From Sphagnum compactum (Eukaryota > Bryophyta > Sphagnopsida > Sphagnales), in the NCBI GenBank assembly GCA_965153455.1, contig OZ234504.1, positions 4,154,001 to 4,218,000 of the forward strand: 64,000 nucleotides of DNA, written 5' to 3'. The translations under genes were made by a program, and so were the position numbers. Below the pieces are notes generated by a model. The model searched no databases. It was not told where the DNA came from and saw only the letters and a program-made list of their open reading frames with translations. Positions 12,231-24,602 of the stretch are shown in pieces (the first letter of the stretch is position 1; each line of letters opens with the position of its first letter).

Positions 12231-13136
12231 TGATAAAATTTAAATGGAAAGATTTTGAAGTACTCGCGAGACATCAGTGACAGCTGAAGGTGGTGACTTT
12301 AGGTTGTTTTTGTGTTAATCAATGAAATGTTGGTGAGGAGATTCGATTGCTAAGGGGAATTTGTGGTGGAAGGTTTAGCAAGGAGGAGGCAATTGCAAAA
12401 TAAGTATCGAAGTTAGCTTTAGTTAAGGGGGGATGTTTTGGGTGTAGGTTTGTGTGTGTGTGTGTTTAGAAGATAGAGGTTGTATGTTTTTGAACAATTT
12501 TTGGAGATGAATGTTCCATATTATGTTCCTAGTTTTCTGGCAAAATTTTCAAGATTTTTGTTGCATTGACTTTGATGGTAGAAGATCAGGGAAGTTCATG
12601 TAAACATAGAAAAGGGGTGAGGTGTGGAAACAATGAAAATCATAGGGGATTACCATGTTGGTATGTAGAGGCATCATAATTTCAAGAGTGACTATGCCCA
12701 CTTGGGAATATGTTCATCTTTTGAAGATTGTATGGGTTGTTGGGCATTCTACTAGGGTTGGGGGTGAATACTTGTAATTATAGGAGCTCCAACTAAAAAT
12801 TGTTGTATGGACTTCATGGGCTATTTGTTGTAACTATTTGGTAGTTTAACCACTTGTGAAGGCCTTTAGATTCTAGAGACAAGAGTGTTGGGATATCCAT
12901 TAAAACAACTAATGGGATAGTATGGGAATATTTTTAGGTTGAACATGTTCAATTATGTGTTTATGATGCCCACAAAAGACCACATGAATAGTTCATGAGA
13001 AAATTTAGAGAGATTTGATCCACACTAAGTCCATAAATTAAAATAGAAATTGGGTTTTTACTATAACTTGCATTCAACTTGGCTAAAGTATATGTTGGTA
13101 TTTGCATAAGTGTCTATGCAGTTGAAAATATAATCA
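12231..13136 (-). repeat. 906-bp repeat, right copy of inverted pair, with target duplication
   Basis: Reverse complement of 1390-2295. The ends are TGAT...ATCA, and the copy is flanked by a direct 4-bp TTCA (12227-12230 and 13137-13140), consistent with a target-site duplication and insertion as a discrete unit. Differences from the left copy seen by eye are few (for example two within about 60 bp around 12985). The ends, size and lack of coding capacity fit a solo LTR or a non-autonomous element. The short open frame beginning MSREYFKIFPFK runs out of the repeat into flanking sequence in both copies, and the two diverge after that. Confidence 0.82.
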
Positions 13137-13754
13137 TTCACTTTCTTCTTCTCCTTTGCATTAGATGGCAATGATGCATAGGCCCAAAATTCATGCTGTG
13201 CATGACGAAGTGATTTTTTCCACCATATTGACAAGATCCAACCAAAAGCTTCCACAATTTTAGCCATCACTTCTCAGAGTTCAACAATTCTGTACTTGCG
13301 GAATTTTCCACAAATGAAATTAATAGACATGGGCAAGTGAAAAAATTGACCCAAACCAATAGCCAATAAAAGCCATTTGAATCAGGCAGCTTATGATGTC
13401 CGGCATACTTGACCAACTCTTTGACAACTCTCCAATTCCTTTGCTGCAGTCACACAATCTCCCACATCCATGGCAGCTTGTGCACAGTCAACATGGTTAT
13501 GGAGAATTGTGAGAACATTGGCAGGTAACATTTGCAAATGGTACTCATAATCATTACTTGACCAGACACTCAAATTACCAGTCTCAAAATCAGCACAAGA
13601 AGTATGTTCATGATTATTGAGGACTTGATCTCCATCCTAAGATTTAATTCAAGGTGAATACAGCTGAGAGATTATCCACTGGTAAAGGTTACATAGATTT
13701 CAAATGTGTCACCATGTCTGCAAACAAAAGGAAGGAGAAAAACAGGATTCAATG

Positions 13755-13755
<1 letters not shown>

Positions 13756-13780
<25 letters not shown>
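13756..13780. repeat. (GA)n microsatellite
   Basis: A run of about twelve GA dinucleotides. It is simple sequence, probably hypervariable, with no function implied. Confidence 0.95.
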
Positions 13781-13785
<5 letters not shown>

Positions 13786-14399
13786 AAAAAAAGACTGAGG
13801 AACGGTTTGAACAATATGAGTAGAAGAAGAAGTCCAACATCAGTACTAGTGCCAGTGCAAAACTCTTCCACCATGGACTTAGGTTGAGCACCCAAGGTCC
13901 AAAATGTGATGCAATTACCTGCCAAGATATGATAAAGTACTTGATTCATGAAATGCATGAGAAGTTTTAAACACAGCCTGTGTGAGTTGGGTTCACAATA
14001 TGACCCAACTTCTTTGGATCACAATCCAGATACCTCCTGTTGTTGCTTGAACACTAGAAACTGGTTTAGTGTTTATTTGTGAGAAATGCTCCAAAGCAAG
14101 AACCCAAATTTGGCAAGTAGTGAAACCGCAATGTGACTGTAATATGGAAAGTGATGGTGGTACAAAACAGGCTGTCAGAACTCACAACCAATACCAATGG
14201 TAACAAGTTTCTTCAGTAGCAATTGCAAGTGCAATGATCACATACATTGTACCTTTCTTTTTCTGACCTTCTATTCCACCACTTCCAAGCATCCTGCCCA
14301 CTTTCCTCCACAATGATGTTTTGCTTTGAAACAATAAAAGCAAAGGCTGAAAAACATCATGCATCAACACACAACAAATTGCAGTATAAATATATATTT

Positions 14400-17300
14400 A
14401 TATAGTAAATCAAAATTTGTTCGGTGAAAGCACAATCAAGTAGAATAAGTTTTTGATGGATGTCACTTGCTGATCACATAAGTATAAAAATGGAAGTCAA
14501 AACCTTTTCAATTTCATTGTCAAATCATTATGCCCTTCATTATGTCTAGTAAATTGAGTACAAAAATTGAAATAAACTTTAACATGACAAAAGAAGCTTT
14601 CAATTGCATTTGGAAAAACTAGGAAAGAAGTCTATCACATGAATCTTGATAGGGATACATGACCATGCAAATCACTATCATCCATTATAAGAAAATTAAA
14701 TGTCATTTCAAGGGATGTAATTGTAGAAAAGATCCCAAAGTCAACAAAATCAAGGAGATGGATCTTTTGGACCCTTTTCCATAATCACCCTCAAGTTCAT
14801 TGACATCCCATGTCAATGATTGGAAAAACATATTGTCAAGTAGCATACTTGCACTAGCAAGAGAACAAAAACAAACTGGAAAATGACCATTAAAAATAAT
14901 AGGCAACATACTAGGTCAAAACACAAGCATTATACTTAAAGATACCACCAAGGAACATGATAATCATCATCATGTTATAGCAATCAATTGAGCAAAAATT
15001 AATGACAAGATAAAATTGAATTTACATTAAATCCATAAGATTTCATGATTATGTGAATACAATAGATCAATTGAATCTTTAGAAGCAGTTACCAACTTGT
15101 CAAAAAAGTTGCCTTGAACCTTTGATGAATATAGATCATGAACCCAAAAAAAAAATCCATTTAGGAAAATAATATCTAAACTCTACTCTAGTTACCTTCT
15201 AGACAAAAAAATCATAATTAACAAAATGGATCTATAAAATGAAGTCTTGTTTCAACAATGAAGTTCTTGATTAGATTTAGATTTTTGTGAAACATTTTCA
15301 CCTGTAGCAACTTGTGCAACCATTAAAACAATCATCATATTAATAAGCAATCAAAGGTCAATAATCCATAACAAGTCCATGTTAAAACAACATTTTTTAA
15401 GGGGAGGATAAAAATGAATGTTTTGCTTAAAACAACCATTTGAATTTATCACATCAAGCCAAAAAGGTTTAATGTTGAACTCGATTGTCCCTTTACGGAC
15501 GCAAACAAGCTCCTTAAGCTTGGTATGATCACATAAACACATGTTTTGTCAATCACAACTTCTGAAGATGAAGACATGTATTCTTCATTGCCAATCTATT
15601 CACCATAGGGGATTGTACTACCAAGATCAAATGGAACTAACTTTATCATTAAACTTTCTTAGACTTAGACTATCAAGCCACTTCATACTAAAATGAGTAT
15701 ATAGACCCATACTACCTTCTAAGCATAATCTTATCTATAAACACTTTTGTCACTTGTCATAAAAATCACAAAGAATGGGGATGCACCTTTCATGGCCTGC
15801 CAATCTCCATGTAAGTCAGCAATTTAGTTTGCAACATCATTGCACAACATCAAAAATTATCTTAGGAATGTAAAAGCTTATACATGCGTGAGAACATCAC
15901 AAACATAAGATGTTAACAATTGACATGCATAAGCTTTGTTCACACTCAAACAAATCACTATGAGTCTTGGAATGCCATAACAAAACAAGCATTTCAACTA
16001 TCACCTGTATTATCCCAAAACCCCGACATAAATTGTAGAATATATAGATTAAGAACTTCAAATTAATTGTAGAAAAATTAAAACATCTCTATGATAGTTC
16101 ATGTAGCACATCGCATCATTCAAAGATCATCCATGAATATCTAACATTCATTTTTAATGGATGGAATCAACCATCATTATTCATTATTCATCCAATGAAT
16201 GAATGAATTCAAATTTGTTCACTTTTCACCTACAATAGATATTTTTTAAAATGTTTGAAGAAGTTCTTCGAGTAGTGGGCCTTATGAAAGCTTGGATGGA
16301 AACTTTTTTGAGTTAGTTTCTCAAATATTGTATGCTAAGGTTAGGTTCAACATTAAATAATCCTTCAAAACCTTTAATGATATATTTTGAAAAAAGATGT
16401 TGACATGTTGAAATCCTTGATACATCCACATCTAAAGTGATAAGATATTTGGACATGGAATTGACATGAAGAAAATTTCAAGTTGCATGTTTTCACATCT
16501 CCCTTTCATGTACAAAACTATCAAGCTTTTACTCATTAAAAGTATAGAGACTTTTACCCATCAAAAGGTTCATTATTCATTAAGAAGGAGGAAGTAAACC
16601 TTCTCCTTTTGCTGTAATTGTGAATCATCCATTGATTACCAGAGTTAGTTTTGATCAAAAATAATTAATTATTGGCTTTTAATGTGCCAAACTTGACCCT
16701 AGCTTATGGTAAGTAAAAATAAAAAGAAATGCTCTCATTGCTTTCAACTTGTTTAACACTAATATGAAGTATGACCTTACACCATTCTTGTATTCACCTT
16801 GTTTCATATTCCATGTTTTTTCATGCATGTCTTCAATAAAATTTCATTTGGAAAACATCTTTGAAGATTGCTCATTTTCATGCATGTTTATGCTTTTGTA
16901 TGTACTAGTAGAGATTATGTTTGAGGCATGTAAAGTTGTAATTTGTTATAGCCTTCATTCATTACAAATCTTTTGGTTGTGGTAATTATGTGCTTGGGAC
17001 ATCAATTCACATATGTTTCAAGAACATGACAATAGTGATGATGTTCAAAGTCAACTTCCACAACAATCTAGCATAGATCACATGATAACATGGCCACCTT
17101 GCATATGCAAGCAAACAACAAAACTGATTCACAATCCCAACTACCACTTTAGCAACTCATGACAAGAACCCTCCACATCTTGCAAACCTTTCAAATCAAA
17201 TGTTCCATAACAATGTCACCATGACACATTTCAATATATAAATGGAGAAGATTAACTACACCATTATTGAAATACAACAAAATGATACTTGACTCTCACA

Positions 17301-17700
17301 ATTCCCTAAAAGTGTGCATATAAGTGAAAGTTGGAAAAGAAAAACACATTTTTGTTTGTACTATGTCCTCCACAATCAAGGTATATAAGCTTTGCCATGC
17401 ATGTACAAAAACTTTAACCAACAATAGTAAATGAAAGGTAACCCTAACATCTAATCTTGATATCAATTTCAACAATCCCAAGTCTTCTTTTCATGATACA
17501 CATTGAACACAACAAGAGTAGAGCAAACACCAACTAATGTCCACAAAAGTATAGATTAGGAGTTGGAGGGTTTTTCATGCTTCCAAAATTGTCTTCATTG
17601 CAAGCTTGCAATCTATTGACCTGATGAAAACTTTAAACTAAAACATGAACCTGTAGTCATAGTACTCTGGGTGACAGGATTTTGTTGGTTGTCAACAGGT
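14400..17700. other. AT-rich spacer, no gene seen
   Basis: This is long AT-rich sequence with only short open frames on either strand (60-80 codons) and no recognisable domain, RNA gene or strong tandem repeat. Some of it may be ancient transposon sequence that I cannot classify. Confidence 0.5.
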
Positions 17701-17719
17701 TGCTTTGATTGTCAACAAG

Positions 17720-18570
17720 TTTGTAACATTGTCCATGTTCTCAATTCAGCATGCTTTCAGGAAGGAGTCTCCTCTTTGATTGCAGCAATGTTGATTCCTT
17801 GCAATAGGCGGACAGGGGTTCATGCTGGTTGAGGAAAGAGTGGACAATTTTTTCTCCTACTTGATTAATTGTTGCCTGATCTTGTGCTCTATCAAACTGT
17901 AATTCATCCTTCACAGAAGCTTATAGAACAGAGAGACGGGCATAAGATGTTCTTAACAATCTTCTCAAAAGATGGAGCACTGACATAATCTTCTTGTACA
18001 ATGTACCCTTCCTTTCCTCAATCCATTTGTCCACTTCTAGGGAGTTGGAACTTGCATTCACAGACCTTACCAGGTTGCAATTTACCAACTGCATTCAGTT
18101 GATTGCACCAACATAATCTTCTTGTACAATGTCTCCCCTTCCCTCAATCCATTTGTCCACTTCTAGGGAGTTGGGACTTGAATTCAGACCTTACCAGGTT
18201 GCAATTTATCAACTGCATTCAGTTGATTGCCAAAAATTCTCATACACAATTTGGGCATATTTATTCTCAGCAAATGAATTCATAAGGTGTACACTAGATA
18301 GCACAGAAGCTTGCAGTTTATTTTTTGCTTTCCAGATGTTTTGCTGATCTTCTGCTAATCCAGAAAGAGAACAGGCAGGTTGCAAGAATAGCTTGGGGAA
18401 ATGCCACAGATCCATCACATAAGTGACGTAGTGGACCACTCATAAACTGAGTCACTTTCAATTCCCTGAAATATATAGTACAAGGAACAGACCAATGTGT
18501 CAAAACACATGAAGTTCTCAAAGGAAGGCAAAGTCTAAATTTCCTTCCTACATTTTTTGACAACAAATGT
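17720..18570 (-). pseudogene. Coding-like remnant with internal 128-bp duplication, unrecognised
   Basis: The minus strand shows amino-acid-like stretches in shifting frames: FPQAILATCLFSFWISRR and SSVHLMNSFAENKYAQIVYE between 18500 and 18210, VDKWIEERKGTLYKKIMSVL and LLRRLLRTSYARL near 18040-17940, then SVKDELQFDRAQDQATINQV and GEKIVHSFLNQHE near 17920-17800. An in-frame TAA separates the last two. A 128-bp direct duplication (17983-18110 and 18111-18238) splits the remnant. I do not recognise the protein, and no continuous gene model works. Confidence 0.3.
17983..18238. repeat. 128-bp tandem duplication
   Basis: Two adjacent copies. ACATAATCTTCTTGTACAAT occurs at 17983 and again at 18111, and the following text (CAATCCATTTGTCCACTTCT and on) repeats with a few substitutions and small indels. 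Confidence 0.88.
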
Positions 18571-18864
18571 GGAGTCCGAAGTTAACATGCTTAATAATTA
18601 CAGTGCCAGAAAATTGCTTTCAAAACTCTTGCTTCAAGTGACTTGAACCCTAGAGAGATAAAAAAGAGGAAATCAAATCATTATGAGCATGATTGTAGAG
18701 ACAAATCAAGTTTTGTTGTTGCTGCAGTGGTGGTGGTCATGATGATATTGTTTTCAGAAGACTTGCAGCTTTTGAGGAGGGTCAAGACAGCAGCCTCTTG
18801 CAGAGCTTCAGCCATCTCTTCCTCAGTCAAATCCTCTTCATCATCATCCTCACTGTCACTATAT

Positions 18865-20378
18865 TCAGTCCAGCTCCCACCTGAATCCATTAGGGGACAT
18901 GTGAATCTTTCCACTCCCAGCTGGTCAAACAAGAGCATACTTCCACAAAAAAGCAATCTCTATATCACAAGAAAAGTCCAACAGAAATAGCATACATGAG
19001 GAAGCATGGATCATGAGCAGAAGGAAAAGTGACTGGTTCACAAAGCAAGGGAGGAAGCATCATAAAGGCACAGAAAGGAAAAGCACCTGGTTCACAAACG
19101 AACATTTTGAACATACCTGTGGAACAAACAACATCTGCACTGAGCTCCACCTCTCCATTGAAGGGAAACTCCACTGTGGTTCCTAAACAATTTCCAGGTT
19201 CCTTGTGGTTGATGATGAAATCACCATCCAAACTTCTTCTCAGCACTCCATGAACACCCTCTACAGTCACTTGATGCAGCAGCTCCAGAGGTGGTGGTAA
19301 CTGCTGCAAGTCCCCCAGGCCACCATTCTTCTCTGCATGCATAGCTAGCTGCAGCACCAACTGCTTAGGAACCACTGCAAGCACACCTGAGCTTGTCACA
19401 TTGGCACCCACTTGCTCTCCACCTCTGAAAACTTCAAAGGCACTGTCATCTCCATCTATTCCACAGTTGGTCCTCAGCACTGCACTCTCCATTCCCTTGT
19501 ATTTCAGCACAAGATCTTGGTACTTGTGCTCTACTTTGACTATGTGCTCCAGCTCTTCTTTCTGTGCAACAAAGAGCTCAAACCTGCAAGGCCAGAGCCA
19601 GGAAGAACAAAAGAAGAAGCTACTGGTGATCAGCTATGTCCATGGATCAACTGCACAATCAGACTGACAAGAGTTCTAATCTCAGCAGCATTTGATATTG
19701 GAAGAAGTTTGTAATACTCACGGATCCAGTATGGTGACATCTCCAGAGAAATGGAGTTGAGTGGAGGCTGTGAAGGGGATGGCATGCAGCTTTTCTGCTT
19801 CTGTTGTTGTTGTTGAGGTCATGGAGGTGGAGGGGCTTGTGGATGGTTTGATCAGATTACTGTCCAAAGACTTTCTGTTCAGAAGCAGTAGCTGATCCTT
19901 GATCTCTTCCTGCGATCTTGAGTTCCAGACTTCTTCCCTCCCGCACAGATCTCTGTAGTGCTTGCTAACCTGGCCACAACCAATGCACACAAGCTGATCA
20001 GCTGGATTGAGAAGGCTTGCTACAAGTGAAGTGCAAATAGGCTGTTCAAAGCGGTATACGAACCTGGGAGAGTCTGCAGAGGTCAGTAATGGATAGTGAT
20101 CGAGTGATGCGTTCTAAGAGACAAAGTTCCAGAGATTCCCATCCCGAGTTCTTCTTGCAGCTTTCTTCACCACCACCATCGTCAGCTGAGGTCTTGGAGG
20201 CTGTAGCTGAGGTATTGTTTTCCGCAGAAACAGAATGGGACTCCAGCCTGCCACCTGCTGCTGAACATACCCGCTTGCTGCAGGGAGGTGCTGCATCCGA
20301 CCCGAAGAATGGGTCGTTTCGGTCCCTGTTCCGAAGACAAGCTCTAAAAGCTTGCCCACATGTGGATGCTGCCAACAT
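18865..20378 (-). CDS. F-box protein with C-terminal domain of unknown function
   Basis: Four exons on the minus strand: 20378-20064, 19969-19722, 19583-19117, 18920-18865; 361 residues, with canonical GT-AG junctions in consistent phase. An N-terminal Ser/Ala-rich region (1-78) is followed by an F-box at about 79-124: WESLELCLLERITRSLSITD, then LCRLSQVSKHYRDLCGREEV, which spans the first intron. F-boxes bind SKP1, so a role as an SCF ubiquitin-ligase substrate adaptor is likely; the substrate is unknown. Residues about 188-225 are charged and helical (QKEELEHIVKVEHKYQDLVL). The rest (to about 343) is rich in small hydrophobics with no WD40, kelch or LRR pattern. The last exon reads KIHMSPNGFRWELD, then TGA. 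A competing frame through the same exon continues to 18681 with an acidic stretch (SDSEDDDEEDLTEEEM), so the C-terminus is the least certain part. The ATG at 20378 is the first in frame before the F-box. Confidence 0.72.
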
Positions 20379-21240
20379 CAATGTAAGCTCGAGGGGCACG
20401 AAATCAAGTGACGAAGAAAAACCCCCCAAAAAGAAAACCAAGGAACAAAATGATGTTGGCAGGAAAGAAGCACCCAAATGCCACACAGAGCTTCTGAAAC
20501 TACCGAAGCTGCAATCAACAACTACTTCAGAGCTTGCTTCTAAAAGCGACAATCAAAGCAATCAACAACAACTTCCAAGCTTCTGGAAACCGCTGAAGCA
20601 ATCAACAAACTTCTTCGAAAGAAGAAAGTGCTATACGAGAGGCAACACATGAGAGACCAAAACTAAAGACAAAAATCACGACAAGAATTACAGCATCGAA
20701 ATGAGAATCAAACAAGGCAAGGAACAAAGTGCAGCTCCAGAAATCGAGAATGCTCACATCCTGCTGCTGCTGCTGCTGAGGAGGAGGAGGAGGAAAACAA
20801 AACAAGAGAAATTTCAGACAGAAGGAGCCGAAGAGCAGCTGCTGCTGCCTGGGAAACCTTAACTACAAAGAATGACAAACTGATGAAGAAGATGTCAGTC
20901 ACAAAACAACCAAAATCTGCTGCAAACTTCAAACAACATCAGACAGACAGACAGACGGACAGATGAGGAGAAAGAGAACACATGGAACAGATTTCACAGG
21001 AGATCAAAGGAAAGCTGAAAAACCCAACATCAAAATGCAACGACAGTTTTTTTGCAACGACAAATGGAGCAGCAGCAGGCAGGGGTGGGGTGGTGCATCA
21101 AACGAGGCACAGCACTGGCTGCAGGTCCTGGAATTATGGACCCAGAGAGCAGCAGCCTAGTTATAGGGGAGCACCAACCAGGGAGAGAACAACCCAGGGT
21201 CTGTGCAATTAACCATAGGTTCACCAAGCATTAACCTCCC
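20379..21240 (-). promoter_or_regulatory. 5' flank and probable 5' UTR of the F-box gene
   Basis: This region is less AT-rich than the surroundings, with CAG/CTG and GA-rich tracts (for example CTGCTGCTGCTGCTG near 20761). That is typical of a transcribed leader and core promoter. No specific element could be assigned. The long plus-strand open frame at 20089-20652 is antisense to exon 1. Confidence 0.35.
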
Positions 21241-24200
21241 GGTCTTCGTTTCCCGTGCATTCATCATCCGGACAGGAGCTCGGGGGGATATGAGTTATCA
21301 TCCATTGGGAAGAGCGTGGTTACATGGCTTTTCATCCATCGACAGGAGGTTTTTGCTGTTGCTTCTCAAACCTCTGAATGCCTAGGTTATGTCGGATAAC
21401 CAGACCTCTCACCGGTTACCTAGTCCATCATAGGGGGACCCCAGTTTTAACCACTCTTTTGAAATATAAATCTTTAGTCATCCTTTGTATATATTTGGCT
21501 ATACATTGAAAATGCAATATATAAAAATATGTCACAATTTTTACTATTTTTTTTCTCTGACCTTTTGGTGATTGAAGACCTCCAAAATCACTCCAATTTT
21601 CAGAATTTTAACATTTTTGGGCGAGTAATTTTGCCAGTAAAAAAAATGTGCTGGAGCCATGCATGGTTCATGACACATTTTGGTGGTAAACTTTGTTTGT
21701 TTCATCTATTTCTGCATTATGTACATGATATATGATGTTAATCGTAATTTAGCATTAGTGTAAAATGTGTCATTAGTCATTTCCACATTCATATGTCGAG
21801 GCATCCGCTGTACATCCCTGGGTTTCATCCAGTGTTGGCTGGTTATCGAGTTTTGACCCGGTTCTCAAGCCAGTTGGTAATAACCTACCAACCCGTTCTT
21901 GATTTTCATTTGATATTTATTATCAAAATTTCCAAAATCTAGTAACCTACTTGGATGGCCAGATCACCATCCAGGTAGGTTATCATCAATCTTCAAACAC
22001 TAATACAACTTTTTTAAAACAGAAAAAAAAAATAACATTTTTATTTTCATTTTTAAAAACCCTATAACTGGTATATAACTGGCAGGTTAACTAACAGTTA
22101 TTAACAAGTTATTTCATAACTTACTGGAAACCCAAGTTTTTAATGTTACTATTGATAACCTGTGTGGTCACCCAAACCAGAAGAAAGCCTACCTGGTGGT
22201 TATCTTTTTAAAAAAAAGAAATAACCAGCCAACAACAGATATGGAATTTATCATTGGGAAATTTTTGAATTTTTTCACAAATTCAATGATTTTATGAAGA
22301 GAATTGGAAAAAAATTTGAAAAAAAATCAAATTAAATCTTCAAAAATTGCTATATTTCTATCCATGGTTCAAGTACGTAGCCAATAACATATAAGGATTT
22401 TTTAATCTCCTACATATATTGTTAGTAGCCAAAATTGGCTTATGGATTATCACCACATCAACTATGTAAAAATTTTGAAAAAGAAAAACAACAACAACAA
22501 CAACTAATAGAGAACTGTGGTAAAACCATTTATCAGTTACAATATTTCTCATACTCTAATTTCCTTGGAAAATCTAACTAATATCATTCCCTTCAAAAAC
22601 ATTTGCTTCAACATCTGTTCATTGCATGAGGTAGATAGTTATGCCTTATAATAGACATGTCAGTATCTAGGTAACCAAAAAGCCTGAGTGGTTGGGACCC
22701 ATGGTTGGGGTGTTGAATTCACCAAGGACCCATAACTATAGTTAGAATGGGTTATAATAAGTAAACATCTAGCAAGTAGTCACTGAACACCCATGTTATT
22801 AACAAACCATCAAACCTATTTTTAGGGTGGGGCTCTGAGCTATGTCCCCTCAACCTTGTGGTGGTTACAAATTAATCACTTTCACAAATAGAAAGTCATC
22901 CATATGGGGTCAAGAGCCACCCATTCAAGGAGGTTCACAAACTAATGTTTTTCTTCGCCCTTTTCATACACACATTTTCATAGGTTGTTGTTGATACATT
23001 TGCTATGCATGTTAGGAATGCTTTAAAATTTTCTCCAATCTTGAAGGTTTCCAAGTTCATTAAGTGGCACTATATCTCAAATGTGGGCTTCCTAAAGTGA
23101 TCAACCCAATCCAATCAATCACCTATGGGTGAAAATCAATCCAATTAAGGTTTATTGAGGGGATACTTATATGAAGGTCCAATCAGTTTGAGCTTATCAT
23201 CATCTTAATTATATGGGTTGTTTATGTTTTGTACTTTCATTTCATTGCTTCCCCACATCCATCCACATCTCCTCTATCTTTGAAAAATGGTGTTTGAGGT
23301 CCTGTATTGACATATTGACATGTCTTGAGGATTGTTGTAAGTTCTATTTTGGCTCCCCCACTAAACATCATCTATGGGTAATGGCATGTGTGATTTCATT
23401 TATTATGAATATCATTTTATTTTATTTTCATTTGAATGGAAAATTTTAATTAGTGTAATGGAAAATCTTATGTTTTTGGTCGCCACATATGAAACTAAAT
23501 TTAAAATCTCGCAAGCCCTTTTTAACAAGACTTTGTTTAGCCTTTTAAGAGGTGGCTAAAAGTGGGGAACTAGGAAATAGACCCTCAAGAGTGGCATTAT
23601 GGAAACCCACACTGGCTATAACATGCTAGGTCAATGGTAGCCCTTCATTTGAGCATTGATAGAAAGAGTGTCTTTTGTTTTTCAATTTTGTGATGCTGTT
23701 CAAGTGGCAATCATCCACAAGTACATTTAGCCAAATTTGGCAATATTTAGAATATAAAAGTAGAAAATCTTAAGCACCCTTTCATATTGTCAACAAAAGA
23801 TGACTTTTTTGGGGGGTGACTTTTTTTTGTTATAAAAAGGGAATTTAGGAGAGAATATTCCTTTTTTAGAAAAATCTTTCCCAAAATGGCAAAAAAATAC
23901 CTGATAGACATTACAAATCCTAAAACAGACTTACATTCTTGGATTAGAAACCTTATCTGGCTTCAAAATGACAAATACCCATCTTTTGCCGTCCATCTAA
24001 CCATTGGAGCATTAGGGATGTTAGGGCTGGGGCAATTTTTGTTAAAGTACTGCAAGGATTTCTAAAAGCGAAATGCATGTGTCAAGTGTGAACAAGCATT
24101 TCACATTTCAAAATGCCCACTGGCTGCTGATACCCAATTACAACGTATAAGGTGCCCAAGGGTTTTACACATAGGTCTCTTTCATGATACAATACACGTA

Positions 24201-24320
24201 TGATTAATGCGCCCTTTTGGATGTGATACTTTGTCACAGGCTTGATTACGGCAATCCAATTAGGCTAATCTCACTCTCCCCTCAAATTCAACCCATAGGT
24301 GCCAAGTACCAACATGCTTT
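21241..24320. other. AT-rich spacer with scattered GGTTA/TAACC motifs, no gene seen
   Basis: Only short open frames are present. Between 21380 and 22250 there are many copies of GGTTAT, TAACC and AACCGG-like words with poor spacing, probably a decayed repeat. I see no domain, RNA gene or intact transposon. Confidence 0.5.
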
Positions 24321-24331
24321 TGGTGAGTGGT

Positions 24332-24602
24332 TTGTGTACCGACCTTTGGTATAGTTGGGTGTTTTATGAGTTAGCAAGGTTTCATTTTTGTAACCACCTT
24401 TGGTATAGTCAGGTGTTTTATGAGTTAGCAAGGTTTTGTTTTTGTAACCACCTTTGGTATAGTTGAGTGTTTTATGAGTTAGCAAGGTTTTGTTTTTGTA
24501 ACCACCTTTGGTATAGTCGGGTGTTTTATGAGTTAGCAAGGTTTTGTTTTTGTAACCACCTTTGGTATAGTTGGGTGTTTTATGAGTTAGCAAGGTTTTG
24601 AT
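24332..24602. repeat. 54-bp tandem array, five units
   Basis: CCTTTGGTATAG recurs at 24343, 24397, 24451, 24505 and 24559, an exact 54-bp period with a few base changes per unit. Because 54 is a multiple of three, the minus strand stays open as an 18-residue repeat (NYTKGGYKNKTLLTHKTP type). However, that open frame begins with TTG rather than ATG, so I treat it as non-coding. Confidence 0.93.

Larger units (their letters stand above)
10763..14345 (-). pseudogene. Coding-like exon fragments of an unrecognised gene, interrupted by the right 906-bp repeat
   Basis: Several minus-strand segments look protein-coding but could not be joined into one frame. At 14250-14343 a segment with a good acceptor reads SKQNIIVEESGQDAWKWWNR. 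At 13391-13640 there is MLPANVLTILHNHVDCAQAA followed by GDCVTAAKELESCQ. At 13134-13255 there is VMAKIVEAFGWILSIWWKKS and EFWAYASLPSN. At 12051-12226, LLEDECETKLCQLLSVKHES ends near a GT donor. At 10763-10824, after a clear acceptor, DPDGDGSPLMEVTDFIER ends in TGA. The right 906-bp repeat sits between the third and fourth segments. I do not recognise the family. It may be a real multi-exon gene with the repeat in an intron, or a pseudogene broken by it. Confidence 0.35.

Noticed and set aside
1390-13136. Calling the whole 11.7-kb interval a single transposon
   Set aside because: The outer flanks show no matching target duplication, while the right 906-bp copy alone has one. Two separate insertions explain the data at least as well.
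20089-20652. 187-codon plus-strand open frame starting with ATG
   Set aside because: It is antisense to exon 1 of the F-box gene. The minus strand encodes a convincing F-box that continues through a spliced exon, while the plus frame is low-complexity Ser/Lys/Gln-rich.
24332-24602. CRISPR array
   Set aside because: The units are contiguous 54-bp near-identical repeats without unique spacers, in a eukaryotic nuclear context.
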